A stretch of DNA of 64,000 bases from NCBI RefSeq assembly GCF_964187635.1, contig NZ_CAXLMO010000098.1:30597-94596 (forward strand). The letters run 5' to 3'. The position numbers and the translations under genes were made by a program. The notes beneath the pieces are model-generated. The model was not told where the DNA came from, did not search any database, and saw only the letters and a program-made list of their open reading frames with translations. Shown in pieces: positions 45,903-54,655 of the stretch (the stretch's first letter is position 1; each line of letters begins with the position of its first letter). Source of the stretch: Seribacter sulfatis. GTDB taxonomy: Bacteria; Verrucomicrobiota; Verrucomicrobiia; Opitutales; Seribacteraceae.

Positions 45903-45961
45903 TGTGAATAAAAAAAGAGTAACATCCGACAAAGTTGAAACTTGAAAAAAACTGTGAAAAA
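45903..45961. promoter_or_regulatory. DnaA-box-like sites upstream of dnaN
   Basis: TGTGAATAA at 45903-45911 is the exact reverse complement of the DnaA consensus TTATNCACA. TGTGAAAAA at 45953-45961 differs at one base. A third similar box, TGTGGAAAA, is at 47410-47418. The surrounding 245 bp (45750-45994) has no gene and is very AT-rich. DnaA control of dnaN is possible. AT-rich DNA produces such matches by chance, so the call is weak. Confidence 0.3.
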
Positions 45962-45969
45962 GTTTTTTT
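45945..45969 (-). terminator. Weak A/T-rich hairpin after the RelE-like gene
   Basis: On the minus strand AAAAAAACT and AGTTTTTTT form a 9 bp inverted repeat with a 7-nt loop, 25 bp after the stop of the RelE-like gene. The 3' arm itself supplies the U-tract. The stem has only one G-C pair, so termination would be inefficient. Confidence 0.4.
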
Positions 45970-45994
45970 GATAAACATCTTTTTAACAAGCTAT

Positions 45995-46348
45995 TCATTT
46001 TTTTGCCAAAGACTCTAAGTATTCCCAAAAACTTTGATGATCTTCTAAGACGGCATCATTGGAGGCAGGCATTTTACAACGAATTAAGAAATCGTTTAAC
46101 GAGTTTTTTTGTAATATGAAGTGACAATGAAGAGAAATATCAACTTTTTCAAAATATACTCTAAGGTCATCAATCCTTAGCCGAAAAAAAGTTTTACCAT
46201 TTCTCATAAAACTTCCTATACTACTATCTTCTCCAGAAAGAATATTGCTAGTAAGAGAACTTAACTTCTCCATTAAATAAAGTTGATCGGATTGAGCTAA
46301 AGAATTTAGCTCTTTGAGGCTTTGTTCAGAAAAGGTTACTTGAAACAT
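45995..46348 (-). CDS. RelE/ParE-like small protein without an adjacent antitoxin
   Basis: A 117-residue protein from the ATG at 46348 (MFQVTFSEQSLKELNSL). The longer frame starts with TTG and adds a hydrophobic stub. The pattern of an N-terminal FSEQ helix, GSFMRNGKTFFRLRIDDLRVYFEKVD and a terminal beta strand resembles RelE/ParE endoribonuclease toxins, with the conserved R-x-R-x-D-L-R-V segment. No antitoxin-sized frame lies beside it. It may be a chromosomally fixed, non-toxic RelE homologue or may use an unlinked partner. It lies 78 bp from divergent kdsD. Confidence 0.62.
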   Translation of the reverse strand: MFQVTFSEQSLKELNSLAQSDQLYLMEKLSSLTSNILSGEDSSIGSFMRNGKTFFRLRIDDLRVYFEKVDISLHCHFILQKNSLNDFLIRCKMPASNDAVLEDHQSFWEYLESLAKK

Positions 46349-46426
46349 AACAGGAAAAAAGAAAAGCAATTACTAGTGACGATTAATATAATAGATGTAA
46401 GTATTTAACCAAAATAAAATATTGGT

Positions 46427-47401
46427 ATGAGTGAACAAGAATTAAAAGAAGCCGTAAAGGTTTTAAAAAAAGAAAGTGAATCAATAGACAGAGCTGCATC
46501 CCAACTTGGAAAAAACTTTTCTCAAGCATTAGATATATTGTCTAAACCGAAGAACAAAATTATCGTATGCGGAATAGGAAAATCAGGATTGTTAGGAAAA
46601 AAGCTTGCAGCCACATTTTGCAGTACGGGTTCACCGGCTTCCTTCTTACATGCATCCGAAGCTGTACATGGAGATTTGGGAATTCATCAAACAGGAGATC
46701 CAGTAATATTTTTATCAAACAGCGCCAGTACTCCTGAATTATTATTTTTGGAACCAATATTTAGAAAAAGAAAAGGGAAAATAGTTGGAATAATGGGAAA
46801 TGCGGATGGTCCATTAATAAAAAAAGTGGATGTCTTTTTAAATTCCTCTGTATTATCCGAAGCAGACCCTCTCGGAATAGTTCCTACTGCTAGTTTTATG
46901 GTATCTGCGGCATTAGGCGATGCACTTGCATCAGGTTTAATGAAAAGAAAAAAATTTACAAAGTCAGAGTATGCCCGGACTCACCCAGCAGGACAATTGG
47001 GGCGAAATTTATTATTCAATGTTAATGATGTAATGCATCCGTTAAGTGAAATTGCTTTAGTTTTCTCAGATACACTAATTAGTGATTTAGTTATAGAAAT
47101 GACCAAACATCCTTTAGGTGCTGCATGTGTTGTTAGGGAAGGTAAATTACTAGGAATTGTAACGGATGGGGATTTAAGAAGATCTTTAATGGAAAATAAA
47201 AATTTGTTAAATATGACGGCCAAGCAAATAATGAACGCTGAACCAAAAACGATAGACCCATCACTTTCTTTAGGTGAAGCATTATCGGTCATGGAGGAGG
47301 GCTCTAAACAAATATCTGTTTTACCTGTTGCGGAACCAGGTCAAGATAAACTCATGGGATTATTGCGACTTCATGATATCTATTCTACCGGACACAAGTG
47401 A
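46427..47401 (+). CDS. kdsD: D-arabinose-5-phosphate isomerase (KpsF/GutQ family)
   Basis: Interconverts ribulose-5-phosphate and arabinose-5-phosphate, the first step to KDO for lipopolysaccharide, so the organism probably makes an LPS-type outer membrane. The 324-residue protein has a SIS domain (about 35-165, with GIGKSGLLGKKLAATFCSTG and SNSASTPELLFLEP) and two CBS domains (about 200-324). SEYARTHPAGQLGRNL joins them, typical of KdsD. A small FtsB-like gene follows 55 bp later. Confidence 0.93.
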   Translation: MSEQELKEAVKVLKKESESIDRAASQLGKNFSQALDILSKPKNKIIVCGIGKSGLLGKKLAATFCSTGSPASFLHASEAVHGDLGIHQTGDPVIFLSNSASTPELLFLEPIFRKRKGKIVGIMGNADGPLIKKVDVFLNSSVLSEADPLGIVPTASFMVSAALGDALASGLMKRKKFTKSEYARTHPAGQLGRNLLFNVNDVMHPLSEIALVFSDTLISDLVIEMTKHPLGAACVVREGKLLGIVTDGDLRRSLMENKNLLNMTAKQIMNAEPKTIDPSLSLGEALSVMEEGSKQISVLPVAEPGQDKLMGLLRLHDIYSTGHK

Positions 47402-47456
47402 AAGAGACTTGTGGAAAACATAGGTTGCAGTATCCTACAAATTTAAAATTTCAGAA

Positions 47457-47753
47457 GTGGTACCCAAAAAATTAGTAACATTTGCGATATTCTCTATAAT
47501 ATTCGCGGCGGCAATTTATTTATTGCTTCAACTCAATCGTGCCTATGATGAGTTTAGTCACTGGAAATCGAGGGAAGCAGTTTTAGAAAAAGAACTAGAA
47601 GACTTACGGACAGAGGCGAACGATCATCGACAATTTTTAGACAAATTACGAAGGGACCCCGACTTTCAAGATGCAGTAGCGAGAAAAGAGCTCGGTTATG
47701 GAAAAAAGGATGAACGCTTATATCGATTTCCTAAAGAAATTGTGACCGATTAA
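47457..47753 (+). CDS. FtsB/DivIC-like septum formation initiator
   Basis: A 98-residue bitopic membrane protein with a GTG start. One helix (about residues 5-24, TFAIFSIIFAAAIYLLLQL) is followed by a coiled coil (about 33-62) and the C-terminal DAVARKELGYGKKDERLYRFP motif. The last of these is typical of the FtsB/DivIC family that activates septal peptidoglycan synthesis with FtsL and FtsQ. It sits between kdsD and a phosphohexomutase gene. FtsB versus a lineage-specific paralogue cannot be settled from sequence alone. Confidence 0.75.
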   Translation: MVPKKLVTFAIFSIIFAAAIYLLLQLNRAYDEFSHWKSREAVLEKELEDLRTEANDHRQFLDKLRRDPDFQDAVARKELGYGKKDERLYRFPKEIVTD

Positions 47754-47847
47754 ATTTCAATTTTCTTATTTTTTAAATTTTATAACATAAAATATATACT
47801 ACCATCAATGTGATGAAATCATCCCGAATTTTTATCCCAACAATTTA

Positions 47848-49821
47848 ATGAAAAACGAATCAATCTCTCTTCAATTAACTAAAGCCAAAGAAAATAAATT
47901 TCTTTACCAGTCCACCTTGGACAACATTTTAGAATTAACAGAGTGTAAAGAAATACCAGAATGGATTATAGATTCAATAGCAGAATTATTAGATACTGAA
48001 AACTGGGAAGAATTAAACAATCGATTTTACAAAAACCTTGCATTTGGAACTGGCGGAATGAGAGGGCGAACGATTGGCAATTACGTAACCAGGGCAGAAA
48101 GAGGTAAAACAAAAGGAAAAGAAACCCCAAGTTTTGCAGCAGTAGGAAGCAATACGCTTAATGAAATTACTGTTTTAAGAGCCACTAAGGCATTATTTTT
48201 ACATATTACCAAGTGGCTGGCAGAAGAAAGTATTTTAGCACAACCGCGGCTTATCATAGCACATGACGTAAGGCATTTTTCTCGAAAATTTTGTGAATTA
48301 GCTGCATCTGCATGGACCAAATTGGGCGGGTATTCACTTGTTTTTGAAGGAGCAAGATCTACCCCTCAATTAAGTTTTACGGTAAGGCATCAATATGCAC
48401 ATGCCGGTGTAGTAATCACGGCAAGTCATAACCCCTCACACGATAATGGCTTTAAAGCTTACTTTGCCGATGGCTCACAACTGGTACCACCCCACGCCGA
48501 AGAAGTAGTTAATAGATACCAGTCAATTTCAGTAAGTGAATTATTACCTCTTCTTTCCTTGAAAACGGAAGAAAAAAATTGGAATACATTACCCACTGAA
48601 GATGATTTGGCGTATCGGGCAGCACTCGAAGATTCCGTGATGGATCCAGATATATTAAAAGACCACGCCCCCAAACTTGTTTTCACTCCTATTCATGGAA
48701 CGGGATCAATATCGGCGATTCCAGCACTTTGGGATCACGGGGTAGAAGTTGCGGTGGTAGACGAACAAAACCAGCAAGACCCTAATTTTAGCACAGTTGA
48801 CTCTCCAAATCCTGAAAATCCTGCAGCACTCAAAAAGGGAATTTCTGTTGCACAGAAAACAAAATCTGACCTTGTTTTAGCAACTGATCCAGACAGTGAC
48901 AGAATTGGAGTAGCTGTTCGTACATCAGCGGGGAAGTATGTTTGTTTAACAGGTAATCAAGTCGCTGTCATGCTCTCTGAATACCGGTTAATTGTGGCCA
49001 GAAGAAAGAAAATAATTACCGACGAAGGTCCTAATCAGGTGGCCATTTTAAAGACATTTGTTACCACTCCGATGATTTCTCGCATTGCAGAATCATTTGG
49101 GGTAAAATGTATCAATACACCAACCGGTTTTAAGTGGATGGCGGAAAAGCTAGGTAAGTATGAAGACCAAGCAATAATAGAAATCAAAGAAAAAGAAGGT
49201 TTATCAATCGACTTTGACGGAACCGATTTATTTGCTCGAATTGATATTCTTACAAGATATTCAACTTATGTTATTCTTTCAGTCGAAGAAAGTTATGGAT
49301 ATTTACCTCTAGATGTAGTCAGAGATAAGGACGGAAATGCATCCGCATTAGCAATCGCCGAACTTTTCGCTTTTTTGAAATCCAGTAAAACTGAACCCTT
49401 ACAATTTCTTGATAATCTTTACAAAAAATATGGTTATCATGAAGAGAAAACCGAAAACTTATATTTTGAAGGGGCAGAAGGAAGTGAGACCATTAAGACT
49501 CTCGCGGCATCCTATCGGACCTCGAAATTAAAAGAAGTGTCCGGTATTGCTGTGGTAAAGTGTAAAGATTTTTTAGATAAGGGATACATAGATGAGGATG
49601 AAGACGAATTATCTATTGAAAACTTTCTTATGCTCGAATTGGAAAACGGTTTTACGATTGCTATCCGACCTAGTGGAACAGAACCCAAAATTAAATACTA
49701 TTTATTTGGCTGCGGTGAAAAGAATGCCCTAGACTTAATCGAGTCTAAGAAACAAGTTTCTTTACAAATGAAAGAAATTTCAGAATGGCTTGTCGAAGAT
49801 GCAAATAAACGGATTGCCTAA
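47848..49821 (+). CDS. Phosphoglucomutase/phosphomannomutase
   Basis: An alpha-D-phosphohexomutase moving phosphate between C1 and C6 of glucose or mannose. The phosphoserine loop is VVITASHNPSHDNGFKAYF and the metal loop is ATDPDSDRIGVAV. The sugar-binding loop is EESYGYL and the phosphate-binding loop is IRPSGTEPKIKYY. At 657 residues it is longer than the ~580-residue PgcA-type proteins, with extra sequence around residues 440-470 and 560-590. Glucose- versus mannose-phosphate preference is not readable. It ends 3 bp from the convergent pdhC stop. Confidence 0.9.
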   Translation: MKNESISLQLTKAKENKFLYQSTLDNILELTECKEIPEWIIDSIAELLDTENWEELNNRFYKNLAFGTGGMRGRTIGNYVTRAERGKTKGKETPSFAAVGSNTLNEITVLRATKALFLHITKWLAEESILAQPRLIIAHDVRHFSRKFCELAASAWTKLGGYSLVFEGARSTPQLSFTVRHQYAHAGVVITASHNPSHDNGFKAYFADGSQLVPPHAEEVVNRYQSISVSELLPLLSLKTEEKNWNTLPTEDDLAYRAALEDSVMDPDILKDHAPKLVFTPIHGTGSISAIPALWDHGVEVAVVDEQNQQDPNFSTVDSPNPENPAALKKGISVAQKTKSDLVLATDPDSDRIGVAVRTSAGKYVCLTGNQVAVMLSEYRLIVARRKKIITDEGPNQVAILKTFVTTPMISRIAESFGVKCINTPTGFKWMAEKLGKYEDQAIIEIKEKEGLSIDFDGTDLFARIDILTRYSTYVILSVEESYGYLPLDVVRDKDGNASALAIAELFAFLKSSKTEPLQFLDNLYKKYGYHEEKTENLYFEGAEGSETIKTLAASYRTSKLKEVSGIAVVKCKDFLDKGYIDEDEDELSIENFLMLELENGFTIAIRPSGTEPKIKYYLFGCGEKNALDLIESKKQVSLQMKEISEWLVEDANKRIA

Positions 49822-49824
49822 TAT

Positions 49825-51156
49825 TTATACGAGCATAGAGGCTGGGTTCTCTAGGGTTTCAGCAAGAAGTTTTAAAAACTGAGCCCCAATCGCACCATCT
49901 ACCAATCGATGATCGCAACTTAATCCAAGCATCATCGTTTCTCCGGCTTTTATATTGCCCAAAGAATCAACAATAGGTTTTTTGACAATTGCACCAACCG
50001 AGAGAATTGCGGCATTCGGTGGGTTAATGATACCACTAAAAAAATCTATACCAAACATACCTAAATTGGTAACTGTAAAAGTCGACCCGGCCATTTCATT
50101 GGGAGAAAGTTTTTTGGTACGGGCTTTCGTTATAAGAGATTTTGCCTCGATAGATAAATCCTCTAGAGCTAATTGGTCTGCATTCCGAACAACTGGAGTA
50201 AGAAGACCATCTTCCACCGCAACTCCAAAAGCGAGATGAATTCCGCCATGCAGTTTGATTTCTTTTTCTTCCCAGGAACTGTTAATTTCTGGAACGAGTG
50301 AAATTGTCTCAGCACATGCTTTTAAAATAATATCATTGAGAGTTAGCTTTGACGGAGCATTAGGGTTCCTGTTGGCTAATTTAATATTTAATGCTACTCG
50401 TGCCTCTTTCAATGGAGTGGCATTTATTTCTTTTTGAAGATAAAAATGAGGAATGGTATTTTTTGATTCGAGAAGCCTTTGGGCAATAATTGATCTCATC
50501 TTAGAAACCGGAATTAACCGGTCTTCTCGAATACCAGGGGAGAGTAAATTTATTTTTTTTGTTTGAGGGGTAGGAATATTTTCGGGAACAGTGACCTCCT
50601 GTTTCTTGGATGTTTCAGGAGAATGGGAAAGAATATCTTTTTTGGTTATTCTCCCCTTTGGCCCGGTGCCTTTTAGGTCATTTAAATCGAGATTAAGATC
50701 GCCCGCCATTTTTTTTGCAAGCGGCGATATTAATATTCTATCAGAGTCATCACCAGTAATCCGTGTGACTTCGGTTTGCGGTTGTGCGGGTTGTAATTGT
50801 GCTTCCGGAGCAGGATCGCTTGCAGTAATTTCCTCGACCTGTGGTGGAATTTCTTTTTTCTCCGCCTTTTCCTCCACCGGCTCGTCCGCGGGCTTTGTAG
50901 GAGCAGTTACCTCTTCACCCGGTTCTCCAACTGCGGCAAGTGGACTTCCAATTGGGACTTCATCTCCTTCGCCTACAAAAATTTCTAATAATGTACCATC
51001 ATCAAAATTTTCTAGCTCCATCGTAGCCTTGTCTGTTTCAACTTCAGCTAAAATATCGCCATTCTTTACGAGGTCACCTGCTTTTTTGTGCCATTTCACG
51101 AGAGTACCTACCGACATGGTATCACTCAACTTGGGCATTTCTATAATTATAGCCAT
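49825..51156 (-). CDS. pdhC: Pyruvate dehydrogenase E2 (dihydrolipoamide acetyltransferase)
   Basis: The core of the pyruvate dehydrogenase complex. One lipoyl domain (residues 1-80, VETDKATME with lipoyl-lysine K43) is followed by an acidic Pro/Glu/Ala linker. A peripheral-subunit-binding domain (LISPLAKKMAGDLNLDLNDL) and the acetyltransferase domain with DHRLVDGAIGAQF near the end complete its 443 residues. The gene order pdhA-pdhB-pdhC on one strand makes this E2 pyruvate-specific. No E3 gene is in the window. It starts 15 bp after pdhB. Confidence 0.95.
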   Translation of the reverse strand: MAIIIEMPKLSDTMSVGTLVKWHKKAGDLVKNGDILAEVETDKATMELENFDDGTLLEIFVGEGDEVPIGSPLAAVGEPGEEVTAPTKPADEPVEEKAEKKEIPPQVEEITASDPAPEAQLQPAQPQTEVTRITGDDSDRILISPLAKKMAGDLNLDLNDLKGTGPKGRITKKDILSHSPETSKKQEVTVPENIPTPQTKKINLLSPGIREDRLIPVSKMRSIIAQRLLESKNTIPHFYLQKEINATPLKEARVALNIKLANRNPNAPSKLTLNDIILKACAETISLVPEINSSWEEKEIKLHGGIHLAFGVAVEDGLLTPVVRNADQLALEDLSIEAKSLITKARTKKLSPNEMAGSTFTVTNLGMFGIDFFSGIINPPNAAILSVGAIVKKPIVDSLGNIKAGETMMLGLSCDHRLVDGAIGAQFLKLLAETLENPASMLV

Positions 51157-51171
51157 CTTATGTTTTAAAGT

Positions 51172-52149
51172 TTAAATTAGTTCCATTGCTTTGGCCAAAA
51201 TTCGGTCATGGGCAGGAATTTGAACATTTTCAAGTGCTTTACTGTATGCCTGAGGAGCATCTATTGCGGAGACTCTTTTAATGGGTGCGTCCAAATAATC
51301 GAATGCTTGGTCTTGTATAAGAAAAGCAATCTGTGCATCGACCCCACAAAACGGTTTGTTTTCTTCCACCAGTAACACTCGGTTAGTTTTCTTGACCGTT
51401 TTAATTATTGCATCAACATCCAAGGGTCGGATTGACCTTAAATCCAGAACTTCCACGGAAATATTATGCTTCTCTTCGAGTGTTTGGGCAACTTCCAGGG
51501 AGGTATGAACTGCTTTTCCGTGAGCAATTATGGACATATCATTACCCTCTTTGAGGATATTTGCTTTCCCGAGAGGAATAATAAAATCGGGGTCATCCGG
51601 AACTTCGTCCTTCATGTTGTACAAAATGGTATTTTCCATAACACAAACAGGGTCATTGTCCCGAATGGCAGCTTTAAGCATTCCTTTCGCATCGGCTGGA
51701 GTCGCTGGGCAAATTACCTTAAGGCCTGGTGTATTTGCAGCAAAATTTTCGGGGGTATGTGAGTGTGTCGCTCCAACATTAGTTCCACCATTTGCGGGGC
51801 CCCTAAAAACGATTGGAACATTAATAAGTCCTCCCGACATATATCTCACACTTGCTGCGTTATTAAATATTTGATCAAATGCAACATAGCAAAAGCTCCA
51901 GAACATAAATTCTACAACGGGTCTCATACCCATCATTGCAGCCCCCACAGCGAGTCCAGAGAATGCAGCTTCACTAATAGGGGTATCGATCACTCGGTCG
52001 GCACCAAATTTTTCTAGCATACCTTCCGAAACTTTATATGAGCCCTTAAACTGAGCGACTTCTTCTCCCAGAAGCACCACATTGTTATCTCTTTCGATTT
52101 CTTCTGAGAGAGCTTGATTGAGTGCTTCTCTGTAAGTTATTATTGCCAT
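51172..52149 (-). CDS. pdhB: Pyruvate dehydrogenase E1 component, beta subunit
   Basis: The beta chain of the heterotetrameric E1 that decarboxylates pyruvate with thiamine diphosphate. Its 325 residues are family length. TYREALNQALSEEIERD, GLAVGAAMMGMRPVVEFMFW and VRYMSGG are recognisable, as is the C-terminal VLLVEENKPFCGVDAQIA. It lies between pdhA (18 bp) and pdhC (15 bp), clearly one operon. The leader before the ATG has no Shine-Dalgarno. Confident. Confidence 0.96.
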   Translation of the reverse strand: MAIITYREALNQALSEEIERDNNVVLLGEEVAQFKGSYKVSEGMLEKFGADRVIDTPISEAAFSGLAVGAAMMGMRPVVEFMFWSFCYVAFDQIFNNAASVRYMSGGLINVPIVFRGPANGGTNVGATHSHTPENFAANTPGLKVICPATPADAKGMLKAAIRDNDPVCVMENTILYNMKDEVPDDPDFIIPLGKANILKEGNDMSIIAHGKAVHTSLEVAQTLEEKHNISVEVLDLRSIRPLDVDAIIKTVKKTNRVLLVEENKPFCGVDAQIAFLIQDQAFDYLDAPIKRVSAIDAPQAYSKALENVQIPAHDRILAKAMELI

Positions 52150-52167
52150 AAATTTATATTTTTTGAA

Positions 52168-53337
52168 TTAAGCTGGAGTTTCGAAAAACATGGTGCCCTG
52201 AGATGTTTTTTTATCAGGATTATCGGTTTCCCAGTAAATATCATCCATCAATTCACTTGGATCTGGGTAAGGACTTGCATCCGCAAATTCAGCAGATGCA
52301 TCCGCATCGCCCTTCGCTCTGTTATCGATTGTTTTAATTTGGTCTTCCGTAATGTTACCTTCTTTGATTAATTTCTCACGAAACAAATTTAAAGGATCTT
52401 TATTTGTTTTGTATTCCTCAATTTCTTCTTTGCTTCGATAGGTTTGGTCGGGATCTGCGACCGAATGCCCGCGGTATCTGTAGGTTACAATTTCAAGTAC
52501 CGAGGGCCTGCAGTTTTCATGTGCACTAGCCAAAGCATCCGAAATGGTCTGCCTTACCTCGTAAATATCATGCCCATTGGAAACGGACCAATCTATGTCA
52601 AAAGCGTCTCCCCGTCGTGCAAGTGGGTCCCCCGCGGAATGTCGAGATTCTGCCGTGCCCATGGAATAGCCATTATTTTCAATGATATAAACGACGGGAA
52701 GATTCCAGAGAGAAGCCAAGTTAAGAGATTCATAAAAAGGGCCCTGGTTCGTCGCGCCATCCCCCATAAAGCAAAGGCATGATCCCTTTTTTTTGTTATA
52801 CTTAAGGGCAAAAGCAATTCCCAACCCAAGGGGCGTCTGTCCCCCTACTATACCATGTCCCCCCCAATAGTTTTTATCGGGTGCGAAGAAATGCATCGAA
52901 CCGCCCTTTCCTTTGGAGCAACCGGTTTTTTTTCCGTAAAGTTCAGCCATGCATTCATCAAAATCCATCCCAACTGCCAATGCATGACCATGGTCTCTGT
53001 AAGCAGTGATTACATGATCGTCTTCACCAAGCATAGAAACTGAACCCACTGCCACGGCTTCCTGCCCAATATAGAGGTGTAAAAACCCTCCAATATGACC
53101 CTGTTGGTAGGAGCGAAGGGATCGTTCTTCAAACCTTCTGATCCGAAGCATTTTTTCATACAAATCAACCTTATCCTCAGCCGAAAGCGATTGATTCGCA
53201 GAGGAGGTAGAAAAATCTTCGGCACTCTCTTGGTTCGGTAGGGCTTTTTCTTTTTCTTCTAGTTTTGGATCCCCCTTTTTTTTGTCAGAATCTGTTGCAG
53301 ATGGTTCTAAAATAGTATCGTGGTGTAAGCCTTCCAT
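52168..53337 (-). CDS. pdhA: Pyruvate dehydrogenase E1 component, alpha subunit
   Basis: The TPP-binding alpha chain of E1. The thiamine-diphosphate motif runs from GDGATNQG (192-199) to IIENNGYSMGT. Phospholoop-type YRYRGHSVADPD and GGSMHFF are also present. The first 50 residues are a charged, low-complexity extension (K/E/S-rich) not found in most bacterial E1 alpha proteins. The conserved part starts at DKVDLYEKMLRIRRFEER, and no internal ATG fits better. It is the first gene of pdhABC; the NUDIX gene upstream is 48 bp away. Confidence 0.96.
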   Translation of the reverse strand: MEGLHHDTILEPSATDSDKKKGDPKLEEKEKALPNQESAEDFSTSSANQSLSAEDKVDLYEKMLRIRRFEERSLRSYQQGHIGGFLHLYIGQEAVAVGSVSMLGEDDHVITAYRDHGHALAVGMDFDECMAELYGKKTGCSKGKGGSMHFFAPDKNYWGGHGIVGGQTPLGLGIAFALKYNKKKGSCLCFMGDGATNQGPFYESLNLASLWNLPVVYIIENNGYSMGTAESRHSAGDPLARRGDAFDIDWSVSNGHDIYEVRQTISDALASAHENCRPSVLEIVTYRYRGHSVADPDQTYRSKEEIEEYKTNKDPLNLFREKLIKEGNITEDQIKTIDNRAKGDADASAEFADASPYPDPSELMDDIYWETDNPDKKTSQGTMFFETPA

Positions 53338-53384
53338 AAATTTAAAAAATCGGGTAAAAGTTAATAGAATTCGAAATTATCTAT

Positions 53385-53873
53385 TTATTCGGGACTCGCT
53401 TCAATCTTAATCTTAGGTAAAAGGGGATTAGAGCAGTCAGCAGATACTCCCCAAAAACCAGATTTTTGTTTATCGTAGAAAGGCCAGACAAGTTCATGAT
53501 CAGATGCTGGAATTCCTAAATGATTAATTTCATCTCTAGTAAAAAAATCAAAATATCCTTCCTCAAATTCTTGGGGAAGGTTTACAATAGTCTTTTTACA
53601 TTCGAATAGAAACATTAACCAATGGCACGAATTTTCGTATCCCTTTTCGGACACATAGCCAAAGAGAGATAAATCGTCATTATTCAGGGTCATACCAGTT
53701 TCTTCTTTTGCCTCCCGAACTGCACACTCGTAAGGAGATTCACCTATGTTCATATTCAATTTTCCCCCAGGAGGACTCCACAAACCTTGGTTCGGAGATT
53801 TTTTCCTCTTGAGTAAAAGAATTTTTTCTGCGTGATTGCGAATAAAAAGTAAGCAAGATATCTTAAATTCCAT
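53385..53873 (-). CDS. NUDIX hydrolase
   Basis: A nucleoside-diphosphate-linked hydrolase, possibly of the MutT/8-oxo-dGTP kind. I start it at the ATG at 53873 (MEFKISCLLFIRNHAEK, 162 residues). The longer frame would run into the divergent exported-protein gene. The NUDIX helix ESPYECAVREAKEETGM is complete, with the catalytic REAKEE core. The loop before it (GGKLNMNIGES) is two residues longer than the consensus. A WSPPGGKL segment precedes it. The substrate is unknown. Confidence 0.85.
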   Translation of the reverse strand: MEFKISCLLFIRNHAEKILLLKRKKSPNQGLWSPPGGKLNMNIGESPYECAVREAKEETGMTLNNDDLSLFGYVSEKGYENSCHWLMFLFECKKTIVNLPQEFEEGYFDFFTRDEINHLGIPASDHELVWPFYDKQKSGFWGVSADCSNPLLPKIKIEASPE

Positions 53874-53953
53874 TAGTTTATGCTTGTTATATGTACACAA
53901 GATTTGGAAAGATGGCAATCTACCATAATACAAAACCACAAAAGCTCAGTCCC

Positions 53954-54631
53954 ATGAAATTCTTACCCACTCCATTATTTTTTCTTGTATCCGTACTTTT
54001 TATTGGAAACTTGAAGGCAAATCCGGATCAATTTGTTAAACTGGGAGGGAAGATAACCATTACGAAAGAATCAGATCAGTGGGTCAAAGCCTCCGTTCCC
54101 TTTGTATTTGTTACCCATCCATTGCTGGAAAAATTTAAATCTAGAAAACCGTCGAGCAAGGAGGACCTAATCAATATTGATTTTATCAATAACATAAAAG
54201 TTCGACTTTCGTTATGTTTCCTTAATGAATATCAAAAGAAAAATCTGCGCACCCTGAAATTGCCCGATATAGAATTTTATCAATACTACAGTGCGGAAGT
54301 GGAATATATGACTGTTAAATTTGATAGAAATACAAAATATGCCCACTTTTTATTTCCTGCCGCGATTGCCGAAAGGGATGGCTTTTTATCAACCTATATT
54401 AATGCAGTCGGGTATGTGGTAGAAATAATATACGATGGAATACCACTAGAAATTTCGGACTCCATTTCTTTTGATAAATACAGGGAGGAAACAATACTTC
54501 AAAAGTTTAAACAACAGGCCCAATCAAATGCGTCTAAAAATGAAGGAATTTTATTACCCGCACACATTGTCAGTTCTAATTACTTGGAAGGAGTGGGACC
54601 GGTGAAGAGAATTAAGGGATCGGGATATTAA
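53954..54631 (+). CDS. Exported protein, Amuc_1102-like by position
   Basis: A 225-residue protein with a clear signal peptide from the ATG at 53954 (MKFLPTPLFFLVSVLFIGNLKA). The mature part is beta-rich and periplasmic or surface-exposed. Sequence alone would leave it unnamed. It is the first gene of a five-gene row matching in order and protein type the Akkermansia Amuc_1102-1101-1100-1099-1098 pilus locus, where Amuc_1102 is an exported beta-sandwich protein. The identification is by synteny and should be tested by structure. A 24 bp gap leads to the pilM-like gene. Confidence 0.6.
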   Translation: MKFLPTPLFFLVSVLFIGNLKANPDQFVKLGGKITITKESDQWVKASVPFVFVTHPLLEKFKSRKPSSKEDLINIDFINNIKVRLSLCFLNEYQKKNLRTLKLPDIEFYQYYSAEVEYMTVKFDRNTKYAHFLFPAAIAERDGFLSTYINAVGYVVEIIYDGIPLEISDSISFDKYREETILQKFKQQAQSNASKNEGILLPAHIVSSNYLEGVGPVKRIKGSGY

Positions 54632-54655
54632 TTTTATTTCCTGCCATTTCTTTTT

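Noticed and set aside
45750..45994. Replication origin next to dnaN
   Set aside because: Only two or three DnaA-like boxes in very AT-rich DNA, no dnaA or parAB nearby; recorded only as a weak regulatory possibility.
50591..51175. 194-codon plus-strand open frame
   Set aside because: Antisense to the lipoyl and linker part of pdhC; a by-product of its Glu/Pro/Ala-rich codons.
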